Virus record (IMG/VR): IMGVR_UViG_3300046002_008717
Coordinates: 47,729-111,728 of that record
DNA from: a virus
DNA: 64,000 bases
Direction: 5' to 3' (one strand)
Part shown: piece after piece, positions 17,699-25,777 of the stretch
Layout of the letters: each line of letters begins with the position of its first letter
Position numbering within the stretch: the stretch's first letter is position 1
Program-made: the position numbers and the translations under genes
The notes under the pieces: model-generated
The model's input: the letters and a program-made list of their open reading frames with translations, nothing else
Database searches by the model: none
Told to the model about the DNA's origin: nothing

Positions 17699-18310
17699 AT
17701 GAAAAAAGAAACAAGCATTCAGAAGTTGGCTGAGAATTTTATAAATAACAAATCAGAGAAAACATTTAAATATCTATTTGAAAGATTGAGACCCGGCTTA
17801 TTAAATCATTGTTATCTAATACTGAAAGAAAATGATCTAGCCGAAGATGCTTTTTTAAGCGCCATGGCTAAAGTATATTTTAAAATAGATCAATACCAAC
17901 AGGACAAGGGTAATTTTTCAACATGGTGTTATAATATAGGCAAAAATGAGTCATTGCTTATCATAAAGGAGAGAAAAAAATACTATTCGCATAATGATAC
18001 GGAAATGGAATTTATTTCTGCAAAAAATGAAATAGGCGATATAGGTGGTTATTATGTGATGGAGGATGATAGTACAAATTCATTCTTTAATGATGAAAAT
18101 AAATTCGAAATGATATATGAAGCAGTATTGGAGGAAATAAGGGATCTACCCGATCTATATAGAGATATCATGATAGACAGGGAATTGCATAAAATGAAAT
18201 ATAAGGACATAGCAGAAAAGTATGATATGAAAAAAAGATCAGTAGCAACCAGAATTAGAAGAGCTAGAAATAAAATAACTAAGAAAATAGAAGAAAACCC
18301 AAAAATGTAG
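17699..18310 (+). CDS. ECF-type RNA polymerase sigma factor
   Basis: The 203-residue protein has the two-domain layout of an extracytoplasmic-function sigma factor. Region 2 lies around residues 30-100: 'NDLAEDAFLSAMAKVY' for core binding, then 'GNFSTWCYNIGKNESL' for -10 recognition. Region 4 lies around 140-195: 'DLPDLYRDIMIDRELHKMKY', then a helix-turn-helix ending 'KRSVATRIRRARNKI' for -35 recognition. A gp55-type late sigma is encoded separately at 25410, so this is a second phage sigma factor. It may serve a middle class of genes or redirect host transcription. Its stop lies within a terminator hairpin. Confidence 0.8.
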   Translation: MKKETSIQKLAENFINNKSEKTFKYLFERLRPGLLNHCYLILKENDLAEDAFLSAMAKVYFKIDQYQQDKGNFSTWCYNIGKNESLLIIKERKKYYSHNDTEMEFISAKNEIGDIGGYYVMEDDSTNSFFNDENKFEMIYEAVLEEIRDLPDLYRDIMIDRELHKMKYKDIAEKYDMKKRSVATRIRRARNKITKKIEENPKM

Positions 18311-18327
18311 GAAACCTTACATTTTTA
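18301..18327 (+). terminator. intrinsic terminator overlapping the sigma-factor stop codon
   Basis: Stem AAAAATGTAGG / CCTTACATTTTT with one bulged T and an AAA loop. The TAG stop of the sigma gene (18308-18310) lies in the 5' arm, so translation to the end could weaken termination. Confidence 0.6.
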
Positions 18328-18332
18328 TTATC

Positions 18333-18340
18333 TATAAATA
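18333..18340 (+). promoter_or_regulatory. candidate late promoter TATAAATA
   Basis: Exact T4-type late octamer 24 bases before the ATG at 18357, directly after the terminator. Confidence 0.4.
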
Positions 18341-18356
18341 ATAAAATATCAAAACC

Positions 18357-18800
18357 ATGTTTAGAATATTTAAAGTAATAAAAGAAATAATATTATATAG
18401 GGAATATATAAAAACTATAAAATACGAGGCTATGAATTCTCCTCTATGGAGTAGGAGAAATTTAAGAATCGATTATCTTAATCGTATATACACTGTTGTT
18501 AATTTGCCAGCTGCTATATTGATGTCTACCGATTTACCAAAGGATGCTAGACCTTCATTTGTTATAAACGAAATAAAACCAACTAACGAATATTTAAAAT
18601 CCATAAATTTGGAGGAAATCCTTACTATGTGGATAGAACCTATAAAAAATACAAATGAGGAATCTTATCTTGTTGTATATCAATTTTTGTTTAGACAAAT
18701 AAGTTGGTTATGGATTCTTAGATTTATCACACAATTGGTATTAATATTTTTAATAATTTATAATTTTAGTACTATATCTACATTTTTTAATAGTCTGTGA
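18357..18800 (+). CDS. small membrane protein, function unknown
   Basis: I do not recognise this 147-residue protein. One hydrophobic segment near the C-terminus (about 118-138, 'LRFITQLVLIFLIIYNF') is long enough to span the membrane, with a Trp-rich 'ISWLWILRF' entry. The preceding 115 residues are soluble-looking and begin with a basic amphipathic helix. This is the layout of a tail-anchored inner-membrane protein. Its stop overlaps the GTG start of the next gene, so the two are probably translationally coupled. Confidence 0.7.
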   Translation: MFRIFKVIKEIILYREYIKTIKYEAMNSPLWSRRNLRIDYLNRIYTVVNLPAAILMSTDLPKDARPSFVINEIKPTNEYLKSINLEEILTMWIEPIKNTNEESYLVVYQFLFRQISWLWILRFITQLVLIFLIIYNFSTISTFFNSL

Positions 18801-19615
18801 ATGAAATATTAGAAACAAAAAGAATTGAAATAAATAAAAAATTTGAATTCTTTAATGATCCCAAATTTATTTTTGAAGAAGATAAACATGTCTATACATA
18901 TGATGGTGTAAAATTTGATTCAGTTACAACATTTATTAAGATATTCAAAAAACCATTCGATTTAGATTTTTGGTCTAAGAAAAAAGCATATGAAAGAAAT
19001 GTTGACGTTTCTGTTGTACTTGATGAATGGGAAGAAAAAGGTAACGTAGCAAATATATTAGGTACAGCAGTACATGCTTTTATAGAAGATTTTCTAAGTG
19101 GTAGAAACCCTGATATTCCTATTGAGGATGGAAAATCACAGTATGCTTTTAGAGTTAATAATTTTTTAAAATTCTACGAAAGAAAATTAAAGCAATTAGT
19201 ACCTCTTAAATCTGAGCTTAAAGTATTTTCCAGAAAATGGAGATTGGCAGGGACAATAGATCAGCCATTTCTATTTTGGGATAACGAAAGACAAAAAATC
19301 CTATTTTTAATAGGGGATTGGAAAACTAATGGTGTATTTAAGAGCGATCTTCATAAGAAGGGAAAATATACAAAGTTGCTTAGACCTTTCTCTAATTTAT
19401 GGGAGAATCATCTAAATGAATATTCTATACAAATAAGTTTATATAGACTTATATTGGAAGAAGAATTGGGTATAGCAACCGATGGTGGTTTTTTATGCCA
19501 CATTGGACCTGATACTGAGGTAAAGATGTATCCAGTATTGGATTTAAGAGAACCACTAAAAGCATATCTGGATCAAAATAGATGTGATAATTTCGATATT
19601 TATGATTTAAATTAA
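18797..19615 (+). CDS. PD-(D/E)XK nuclease, RecB/Cas4-like
   Basis: At 272 residues, the motifs of the RecB/Cas4-like nuclease superfamily occur in order: 'GTAVHAFIED' (His and acid before the core), 'LAGTIDQPF' (motif with the metal-binding Asp) and 'IGDWKTNG' (D-x-K). Such enzymes cut or resect DNA, often with a helicase. It starts at GTG 18797, overlapping the preceding TGA; no nearby in-frame ATG keeps the conserved N-terminus. Possible roles are recombination-dependent replication or host DNA breakdown. I cannot choose between them. Confidence 0.8.
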   Translation: MNEILETKRIEINKKFEFFNDPKFIFEEDKHVYTYDGVKFDSVTTFIKIFKKPFDLDFWSKKKAYERNVDVSVVLDEWEEKGNVANILGTAVHAFIEDFLSGRNPDIPIEDGKSQYAFRVNNFLKFYERKLKQLVPLKSELKVFSRKWRLAGTIDQPFLFWDNERQKILFLIGDWKTNGVFKSDLHKKGKYTKLLRPFSNLWENHLNEYSIQISLYRLILEEELGIATDGGFLCHIGPDTEVKMYPVLDLREPLKAYLDQNRCDNFDIYDLN

Positions 19616-19663
19616 GAAACCTTTTTAAAAATTACACTTAAATATATAAAATAATAAAATATT

Positions 19664-20200
19664 ATGTCACAAAAAGATAAAAAAGAAAAAACACAAAAAG
19701 TAATAGCTATGGATGTTAATGGACCAGAACCAGCAAACTTCGATATAAATGATACAGATAATCCTGGATTTAGCGTTGATAATAATCTGATTAACGAATT
19801 AAGGGAAAAAATAATAGTTAAGAAAAAAGAACTTGCCGATAATGTATATGCTGTAACGTGTTCTAATGAATTATTTTCTGCATATAAAGATTTTGTAAAG
19901 TTTGAGGCTGAATGGTCTTCTACTGAGGCTATTGGTATTATTGAATTGGATAAGCAAATAAATAAGATATTAGGTGAAGGTATTAAGGATGGCGTAGTTT
20001 ATCTTAGTGGACTTCATTTGGAAGCTAGTCATTATTTTATATCTAAAATGAAAGGTAAGGGATTAGACGAAGCTAAGAAATTTATTGCATTATATAAGCC
20101 TTTTGATCAGGCATTATCAGATGTTAAAAAAGAAGCAGGTATAGTAAAAGACTTAGAATCACAGTATAATGCAGCAATGCAAGGTGTTACTTTGGGATAA
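19664..20200 (+). CDS. hypothetical helical protein
   Basis: This 178-residue protein is not recognised. It has a Lys-rich N-terminus ('MSQKDKKEKTQKV'), a central helical region with Glu/Lys patterning and a helical C-terminus ('KDLESQYNAAMQG'). It has no membrane segment or cysteine cluster. It follows the nuclease gene by 48 bases and is closed by a strong terminator, so it is the last gene of its transcript. Codon use resembles its neighbours. Confidence 0.75.
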   Translation: MSQKDKKEKTQKVIAMDVNGPEPANFDINDTDNPGFSVDNNLINELREKIIVKKKELADNVYAVTCSNELFSAYKDFVKFEAEWSSTEAIGIIELDKQINKILGEGIKDGVVYLSGLHLEASHYFISKMKGKGLDEAKKFIALYKPFDQALSDVKKEAGIVKDLESQYNAAMQGVTLG

Positions 20201-20222
20201 TTATAAAAACTATAAAAATTAT

Positions 20223-20252
20223 AAAAAAGCTAGTATATCACTAGCTTTTTTT
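20223..20252 (+). terminator. intrinsic terminator
   Basis: Perfect 12-base stem AAAAAAGCTAGT / ACTAGCTTTTTT around ATATC, followed by Ts. It closes the 17101-20200 block. Confidence 0.9.
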
Positions 20253-20269
20253 TTATACATATATTTTTA

Positions 20270-20277
20270 GATATATA
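20270..20277 (+). promoter_or_regulatory. candidate late promoter octamer GATATATA
   Basis: Located 25 bases before the ATG at 20295 and just after a terminator, where a new transcript should begin. Confidence 0.55.
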
Positions 20278-20294
20278 ATATAAAAATATATGAT

Positions 20295-20591
20295 ATGGAA
20301 AAATTTGAAGAGTTTATAGCAAAAAATGGGAGATATATCGTAATTCTTTTATTACTGTTAATTTATGTTAAATCGTGCAATTCTGATAATAATAGTGAAT
20401 TCAATAGAAAATCTCTAAAAGAGATAAATAATAGAATAGATAGGTTACCTACATACAAAGATCTCCAAATAGAAGGATTAAAAAATGAAAAGAGAATGAT
20501 ACAATCTACTAATAGAAGAATTTTGGATGTTAATAGACAGACCGAGATTGATTTGGAGATAACTAAATTAAGATCTGATTCATCTAAATAA
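20295..20591 (+). CDS. small membrane-anchored protein, function unknown
   Basis: The 98-residue protein has one N-terminal hydrophobic segment (about 14-26, rich in Leu and Ile) ending 'KSC' at Cys28, then a charged helical tail with coiled-coil character. It could be a signal-anchored inner-membrane protein or a lipoprotein; the lipobox fit is weak. The layout recalls small phage lysis or spanin proteins, but nothing proves this. It starts a transcript after a terminator and lies three bases before a polytopic membrane protein, so the two may work together at the membrane. Confidence 0.65.
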   Translation: MEKFEEFIAKNGRYIVILLLLLIYVKSCNSDNNSEFNRKSLKEINNRIDRLPTYKDLQIEGLKNEKRMIQSTNRRILDVNRQTEIDLEITKLRSDSSK

Positions 20592-20594
20592 TAT

Positions 20595-21191
20595 ATGGGA
20601 AAAAATAAATTAGTAAAAGGATCGATAATAGGGATATTTATATTTCTTTATTTAATGGTGTCGACCATTTCTATGATAAATTCATTTGATTTTTTCCATT
20701 TATCTCAGGGAGATACAATGGCTTGGGTATTAGCAGTATCTTTTGAATTGGGGTCAGCGTGTTCTTTGGCTTCTTTGATAATATTGAATAGAATAAACAA
20801 AACCATAGTATGGATGTTATTTATTACATTGACATCGTTTCAAATAATGAATAACGTATATCACACATATATCAATCTTAATGATTTTAAGGGATGGATA
20901 GAACTATTTGGACTTGAGGATGAAGAGATAATATATCAGAAAAGAATATTATCAATAATAAGCGGTGCAATATTACCTTTAATTTCTCTTGGGTTTATAA
21001 AATCATTGGTTGATTATATAAACCCTGATGATGTAAAGATGGATGATTCTATATTATTAGAAACTGTATTGTCTGATGATAATGTAGAAAATATTAAAGT
21101 AGAGGAGATTAAAAGTGATGATATAAATACAGAAAGCAGTATTAATAATAACCAATATATTTCACACGTAGACCCAACTAAATTAAAATAA
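20595..21191 (+). CDS. polytopic membrane protein, function unknown
   Basis: This 198-residue protein has about four hydrophobic segments: near 8-27, 42-65 ('AWVLAVSFELGSACSLASL'), 71-90 and 118-138. Its C-terminal tail of about 55 residues is acidic and soluble-looking. It is not recognised. It sits directly after the small membrane protein and before two paralogous soluble proteins. No signal peptide cleavage site is evident. A role in altering the host membrane or in superinfection exclusion is possible but speculative. Confidence 0.7.
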   Translation: MGKNKLVKGSIIGIFIFLYLMVSTISMINSFDFFHLSQGDTMAWVLAVSFELGSACSLASLIILNRINKTIVWMLFITLTSFQIMNNVYHTYINLNDFKGWIELFGLEDEEIIYQKRILSIISGAILPLISLGFIKSLVDYINPDDVKMDDSILLETVLSDDNVENIKVEEIKSDDINTESSINNNQYISHVDPTKLK

Positions 21192-21200
21192 ATAATAAAA

Positions 21201-21875
21201 GTGTCAAACTCAGAAGATCAAAATATTAATAATTTCGGTGGTGGTGATTCTTCTAGTGCTGGAGGATCCATATTATCAGGTGGTGGAGCAGATTTCACAA
21301 CTGAACCAGGAGCAAGCGGTGGATTTAAGACCGAATATAAAAACATAGCGCCCAACGAAACATTGGGCATGGATGTAGTAAATGCAACATTTAAAAGGTT
21401 TAATGATCCTAGTAAACTTAGATTTATTAAAAGCTCATTTGAGGTAATCAAGGGACACGAAACATTGGATCTCATAGATCTTAGTACATTTTTTCATCCC
21501 CTTCAGAGTTTCTCTGATATCGAAAAACAGACTATGGTAATAGGATCTATGACTTCTGTTAATATGAGTCCATCATCATTCGGAAATACTAAGGGAGAAG
21601 TTTCTCTAATAATAGCTAGAGCCTATTATCTTCCCGAATCTGAACTTGATGAGCGTGTTCTATTTTGGGATTATTTGGGGTCTCAACGAAATATAATGGG
21701 AAAATTCATGGTATTAACTGGAGCAGTTAAGGATGGATACGTATGGAAAGGATGGGACGTTGATCCATTTTTAACATATAACCATGCAGAACCAGCAAAT
21801 AATGGGCTAGGAGGACTTATATTTAGCAATCCAACCCCGCATAATGTAAAATTAGTAGTAATAATAGCAAATTAA
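21201..21875 (+). CDS. putative virion protein, paralogue of the next gene
   Basis: Starts with GTG at 21201; 224 residues. The first 50 residues are Gly/Ser-rich and probably flexible ('GGGDSSSAGGSIL'). From about 95 on it matches the following protein: 'GEVSLIIARAYYLP', 'FWDYLGSQRNIMGKFMVLTG', then 'GWD' and 'GGLIFSNPTPHNVKLVVIIA'. The shared C-terminal domain looks beta-rich. The pair sits in a block with a late promoter, so both are probably virion components such as decoration or tail proteins. I cannot name the family. Confidence 0.65.
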   Translation: MSNSEDQNINNFGGGDSSSAGGSILSGGGADFTTEPGASGGFKTEYKNIAPNETLGMDVVNATFKRFNDPSKLRFIKSSFEVIKGHETLDLIDLSTFFHPLQSFSDIEKQTMVIGSMTSVNMSPSSFGNTKGEVSLIIARAYYLPESELDERVLFWDYLGSQRNIMGKFMVLTGAVKDGYVWKGWDVDPFLTYNHAEPANNGLGGLIFSNPTPHNVKLVVIIAN

Positions 21876-21876
21876 T

Positions 21877-22371
21877 ATGGCAACAAGACCTATAGAATGC
21901 CCATACACCACACCGGAGGGACTTAAGTTTAATAATGGTAATTTAGTGCTAGATAACGGTAGCATGAATCTAGAGAGTTTTCTATATATGAAGGATCTGG
22001 ATTTAGATATTAGTACTTTTGCTAGAAATAAGGTAACATTAAAGCCACAAACATGTTTTATGTTAACAGAAAATAATATAGGAGATGATATGGGATACGT
22101 ATCATTTATTATAGTAAAGGCTATATTTCCAGCAGGTATAGTAGAATCTAAAAAATATCTGGAATGGACATATAATGGTAATACCAATACGATGGGAGAA
22201 CTAATGATTTTATCCGGGGATCGAATATCAGCAAGTGATTCGACATACGAGGGATGGGATCTTTCCAAACCTGGTGGATATACCGACGGGTCTGTAGGAG
22301 CTGGTGGTATAATCTTTTGTAATACTAGCGTAGATCTTTCTATTAAATTAGAAATGTTAATAGCTAGATAA
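21877..22371 (+). CDS. putative virion protein, paralogue of the preceding gene
   Basis: The 164-residue protein starts one base after the previous stop. It aligns with the C-terminal two thirds of its neighbour: 'GYVSFIIVKAIFPAG' against 'GEVSLIIARAYYLPE', 'NTMGELMILSG' against 'NIMGKFMVLTG', then 'GWD' and 'GGIIFCNTSVDLSIKLEMLIA'. It lacks the Gly/Ser-rich N-terminal arm. The clear duplication suggests two versions of one structural building block. No known fold could be assigned. Confidence 0.65.
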   Translation: MATRPIECPYTTPEGLKFNNGNLVLDNGSMNLESFLYMKDLDLDISTFARNKVTLKPQTCFMLTENNIGDDMGYVSFIIVKAIFPAGIVESKKYLEWTYNGNTNTMGELMILSGDRISASDSTYEGWDLSKPGGYTDGSVGAGGIIFCNTSVDLSIKLEMLIAR

Positions 22372-22401
22372 TAATATAGTAAAATTTCATATCTCTATGT
22401 A

Positions 22402-22409
22402 GATATATA
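22402..22409 (+). promoter_or_regulatory. candidate late promoter octamer GATATATA
   Basis: Located 30 bases before the ATG at 22432, in the 60-base gap after the paralogous pair. Confidence 0.5.
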
Positions 22410-22431
22410 ATCAGTAAAAAAAATGTAAACC

Positions 22432-25176
22432 ATGGATTTCATAAATCAAGTTAAAAAAGTAAAAGCAATGACAAAATCACCTGAAGTTAAAGCTTTGTGC
22501 GAAAGTTTCCTTAATGGGGAATCAATTTCTAAGGATGAAATAGCATCTACCATAAATGAGGCTATATTATCTGAAGGTATGGAAAATACCGATACCAACG
22601 TACAAGGTATAGATTTAATCAGGAAAGAAGAAAATGAAATTTCTAAAAAATCAGCAGCAGCTCTAATGGAATCTTGGTCTGGAATTGGTAGAGTTTCTTC
22701 AAATAATGCAGGTTCTTATATAGGAAAAAAAGAGCCAGTTAATGAAGATAATGCATTACTTGAAAGTATTTCTAATTTAGCATCTGATGATTCTGTTGCT
22801 AATTCATTTATACAATCACAGGGAGTAAAAAATCTAGGGATTAGAGATGCTATATCTCAAATAAAAGAATCGTCAATATACACATATCCAAAAGCTAAAA
22901 TAGTTTGTGAGCAATATGAAAATTTATTAGATGTTAGAAATATAGGAGAATTTGCATTGATCCACAATTTTATAAATGAGCTTGATGGGTTTATATGGGA
23001 TTCTACTGTATCTGCTATATCTGAAAAATTAAAAGCTACCTCAGATAAACTTAGCAGAGAGATACAAGTTGCATATGTTTTGGAAAGTATTAAAACCAGT
23101 GGTAATTCTTCATTCTATTCAGATTTATCATTAACTTTGAATGAATGGATGGTTTCTGAAAATAAATCTAATGGTCTTTTAGTTAAATCTATTTCTAAAT
23201 TTTCATTTAATCCTGTAGTTAGAAATCTAATAAACTTTTTAAATATCAATGAAAGCACTGATAATAGAAAACTGAATTTACCTGTTAATACTCAAGGTGA
23301 ATCTGGAGTATCTAGCGTGTATTCTCCTGTATTGTTCGAAAATGGGAAAACTTTTTTCTCTATAGGACAAAGTATATTTGAAGCAGATAAAAATGAATTG
23401 AGAAAAATACCTAATGGAGAAATTTCTGAGGTTCCTAGTGATTATATAAAAGTTCTAAAATCTGTTAATAAATCAAATGTTAAAATTAACGAAAATGGAA
23501 TAAGTATACAATTCGGTAAAAAAACTGTTAGATTAACAGAGGAAAATGAAAATGTATCAGTATATCTAGGTAATACTAAATTGAAATTTGGTGATAGCGC
23601 TACATTAGCAAAAATAATAGGACTCGAAGCATCAACATATTTAGGTGTCGATGAATCTATTATAGTTAACGATACTGTTGTATTATATGAAAATTATTCT
23701 AATATAGTTGAATTGGATTTTGCCAAAACTATAACATCAAATATCTATGAAGGTGTTTCTATTAATCTTTTAAAATGGGATAATAAAATATATCTTAATA
23801 GAATAAACGGAACTATGAATGAAAATTCATTCTATAAAGTAAATGGAACACAAGCAGTTTCTATGGTTAAAAAATATATGGGATATGATATCTCTGAAGG
23901 TTTAACAGAATTCTTGGAAGGCGAAAATAAAATAAAATCTATCATGATAAATGATAGAAATAAAATTTTAGAAAATATAACTAAAATAGAAGGCGAAATT
24001 TCAAAAATCCAAAAATTAGTAGAATCTAATGTAATATACAGAAATTCCAAAGAAATATCTGCTGCTAGTATAATGCTAGAAAAAGAATTAGGGATATTGA
24101 AATCTAAATGGAATGATGTAAATAAAGAAATAGTAAAAGTTGAAAAAGATATAGTTGGTATTGATATATCAAATCTTTTCGAAGACGAAAAATTTTCTTT
24201 AGGTTCTTCTATAAAAATTAAAGAATCAGGTGAAACTGGTAAAATAATGTCTATTGATGCTACATCTGGTAGATATACAGTTTTATTAGATAATGGTAAA
24301 ACTTCTAATTTTTTTGTTAATGAAATTAGTGATATAAAAGAAGCTGCTAAAGAGGAGGAGGAAGAAGAAACTAAACCTGCTGAAGATTCAGAAAAAGCTG
24401 CAGATAGTGCCGAAGGTGAAGCTGAAGGCGATGAAGTTAAAGAATCTAATAATCTAAATAAATCGGAATTACCAATATCTGATCAAAAGAAACTATTAAA
24501 AAGTTTTGCTGATTTACATGGATTTGCTAAAGCACCAGGATCGGAAAAATCAGAGATTAAGATAGAATTAGATTCTTTGCATGGTTACAATATAAGTATG
24601 AATGAATCTAAAGAAGTAGTTGTACCAACTTTAGCAAAAGCTCCTGGAAATAGTAATTTAAATAAAGGAAAAGACGAAAGTCCAAAAACTTTGGCAAAAG
24701 CTCCTGGAGATGATAAGAAAGTAAAAGGAAAAACAGTAGGTACTGCATCTTTATCGGAAGCACCTGATGATAGTAACAAAGATGTTAAATTTGATGCCAA
24801 CGATGAGAAAGATACTAAATATCCAATAGGCTATAATATAAAAGAAGGAGCAGTTGCTGATGATACAGTGGAACAAATAATCGATGACGTAACTCCTGAA
24901 GACATAATAGAAATAGCGGAAGATCTAGCTAAAGATCTTGGTGAAACTGAAGAAACAGAAGAAACCGAGGAAACTGAAGAAACTGAAGAAACTGAAGAAA
25001 CTGAAAAGGTAGAGGAAACTGAAGAAACTGAAAAGGTAGAAGAAACCGAAGAAACTGAAAAGGTAGAGGAAACTGAAGAAACAGAAGAAACTGAAGAAAC
25101 TGAAAAGGTAGAGGAAACTGAAGAAACTGAAAAAGTTGAGGAATCAGAAGAAACAGAAGAAGTAAAAAAAAAATAA
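22432..25176 (+). CDS. large acidic repeat protein, probable internal head or scaffold-associated protein
   Basis: The 914-residue protein starts 'MDFINQVKKVKAMTKSPEV', followed by several 'NE..' and 'SEG' sites like prohead-protease targets. Residues about 500-600 are helical. A small beta domain ('KIKESGETGKIMSIDATS', KOW-like) lies near 602-640. Next come four copies of a 'K/E-APG/D' motif ('FAKAPG', 'LAKAPG' twice, 'LSEAPD') within a low-complexity region, and finally an acidic TEE/TEK-VEE repeat tail (about 840-905). The frame stops just after an A10 run, and a -1 frame continues it for 50 residues. Position before gp55, gp4 and portal suggests a head role. The function is unknown. Confidence 0.65.
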   Translation: MDFINQVKKVKAMTKSPEVKALCESFLNGESISKDEIASTINEAILSEGMENTDTNVQGIDLIRKEENEISKKSAAALMESWSGIGRVSSNNAGSYIGKKEPVNEDNALLESISNLASDDSVANSFIQSQGVKNLGIRDAISQIKESSIYTYPKAKIVCEQYENLLDVRNIGEFALIHNFINELDGFIWDSTVSAISEKLKATSDKLSREIQVAYVLESIKTSGNSSFYSDLSLTLNEWMVSENKSNGLLVKSISKFSFNPVVRNLINFLNINESTDNRKLNLPVNTQGESGVSSVYSPVLFENGKTFFSIGQSIFEADKNELRKIPNGEISEVPSDYIKVLKSVNKSNVKINENGISIQFGKKTVRLTEENENVSVYLGNTKLKFGDSATLAKIIGLEASTYLGVDESIIVNDTVVLYENYSNIVELDFAKTITSNIYEGVSINLLKWDNKIYLNRINGTMNENSFYKVNGTQAVSMVKKYMGYDISEGLTEFLEGENKIKSIMINDRNKILENITKIEGEISKIQKLVESNVIYRNSKEISAASIMLEKELGILKSKWNDVNKEIVKVEKDIVGIDISNLFEDEKFSLGSSIKIKESGETGKIMSIDATSGRYTVLLDNGKTSNFFVNEISDIKEAAKEEEEEETKPAEDSEKAADSAEGEAEGDEVKESNNLNKSELPISDQKKLLKSFADLHGFAKAPGSEKSEIKIELDSLHGYNISMNESKEVVVPTLAKAPGNSNLNKGKDESPKTLAKAPGDDKKVKGKTVGTASLSEAPDDSNKDVKFDANDEKDTKYPIGYNIKEGAVADDTVEQIIDDVTPEDIIEIAEDLAKDLGETEETEETEETEETEETEETEKVEETEETEKVEETEETEKVEETEETEETEETEKVEETEETEKVEESEETEEVKKK
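24946..25160 (+). repeat. in-frame acidic tandem repeat (GAAACTGAAGAAAC units)
   Basis: Nine-base GAAACTGAA-type units, with occasional AAGGTAGAG variants, encode TEE and TEK-VEE repeats at the end of the 914-residue protein. Length variation between related phages is likely. Confidence 0.85.
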
Positions 25177-25325
25177 GCACTAACTTTTATTTTACTGATA
25201 GAAGTGCAAAACATTCTGATATAGGTAAAGATTTTTCTAATCCAGGTAATGGAAATTTCCAAAAAGCACCGTCTGGTAAGAAAGAAAATGACATCGAGGA
25301 TGGTATAGATAAACCTAAAAATTAA
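25173..25325 (+). CDS. -1 frame continuation of the 914-residue protein
   Basis: Directly after the A10 run (25164-25173) and stop, the -1 frame is open for about 50 codons to TAA at 25323-25325. The encoded 'NFYFTDRSAKHSDIGKDFS' is followed by 'GNFQKAPSGKK', which repeats the K-A-P motif found four times in the main frame. The terminator begins right at its stop. This is strong evidence that it is real coding sequence. It may be reached by -1 frameshifting or polymerase slippage on the A run, or it may mark a single-base homopolymer error or mutation. Confidence 0.65.
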   Translation: MSTNFYFTDRSAKHSDIGKDFSNPGNGNFQKAPSGKKENDIEDGIDKPKN

Positions 25326-25360
25326 AAAAATGTAGTACTTTTTAGTACTACATTTTTTTT
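25324..25360 (+). terminator. intrinsic terminator
   Basis: Stem TGTAGTAC/GTACTACA flanked by A and T runs, six-base loop. It begins at the stop of the -1 frame extension rather than at the main-frame stop. Confidence 0.88.
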
Positions 25361-25409
25361 ATATGAAATCTTTTAGTATTTTTAACTAAGATTGATAAAG
25401 ATAAATACT

Positions 25410-25769
25410 ATGGCAAAAGAATATGTAAAAAATAGCGAATTATTAATTGCTATAATAGAATCAAAAGAAAAAGGAGTATTAACTTCCGATACTATAGAAA
25501 TGTTTGATCTTATAATAAATGGGATTTCTAAAAAAATGTCATATAAGGATCCTAACGACAAAGAAGATTGTATGGCATTTGCTATGGAGGATCTTTGTAA
25601 ATATTGGAATAGATTCAATCCTGAAAAATCTAATAATCCATTTTCATATTATACTCAAATAGCTAAAAATGGTTTTGCTAAGGGGTGGAAAAAAATTCAT
25701 CCTCCAAAAAATCCTAAAACTATCCCATTCAGTTATATAACGGGTGATGATAATTCATATAATATCTAA
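25410..25769 (+). CDS. gp55: late-transcription sigma factor, gp55-like
   Basis: Start chosen at ATG 25410; a TTG 18 bases upstream is less likely. The 119-residue protein follows T4 gp55 in order: 'YVKNSELLIAIIESK' (T4 'YVNNKELLQAIIDWK'), 'SDTIEMFDLIINGISKK' (T4 'NDTIGLAIMLIAEGLSKR'), then 'RFNPEKSNNPFSYYTQIAKN' matching T4 'NFDETKYKNPHAYITQA'. It is shorter than T4 gp55 (185), mainly at the C-terminus, where T4 gp55 carries the clamp-binding tail. gp55 directs RNA polymerase to TATAAATA-type late promoters. The GATATATA octamers in this window are its likely targets. Confidence 0.8.
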   Translation: MAKEYVKNSELLIAIIESKEKGVLTSDTIEMFDLIINGISKKMSYKDPNDKEDCMAFAMEDLCKYWNRFNPEKSNNPFSYYTQIAKNGFAKGWKKIHPPKNPKTIPFSYITGDDNSYNI

Positions 25770-25777
25770 ATTTTAGT

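Noticed and set aside
24831-25262. Long leftward frames opposite the acidic repeat tail, rich in Ser/Val or Phe/Leu
   Set aside because: They are antisense images of the GAA/ACT repeats and have no independent promoter or sensible protein composition.
25392-25409. TTG start for the gp55-like gene
   Set aside because: The in-frame ATG at 25410 matches the T4 gp55 N-terminus better.
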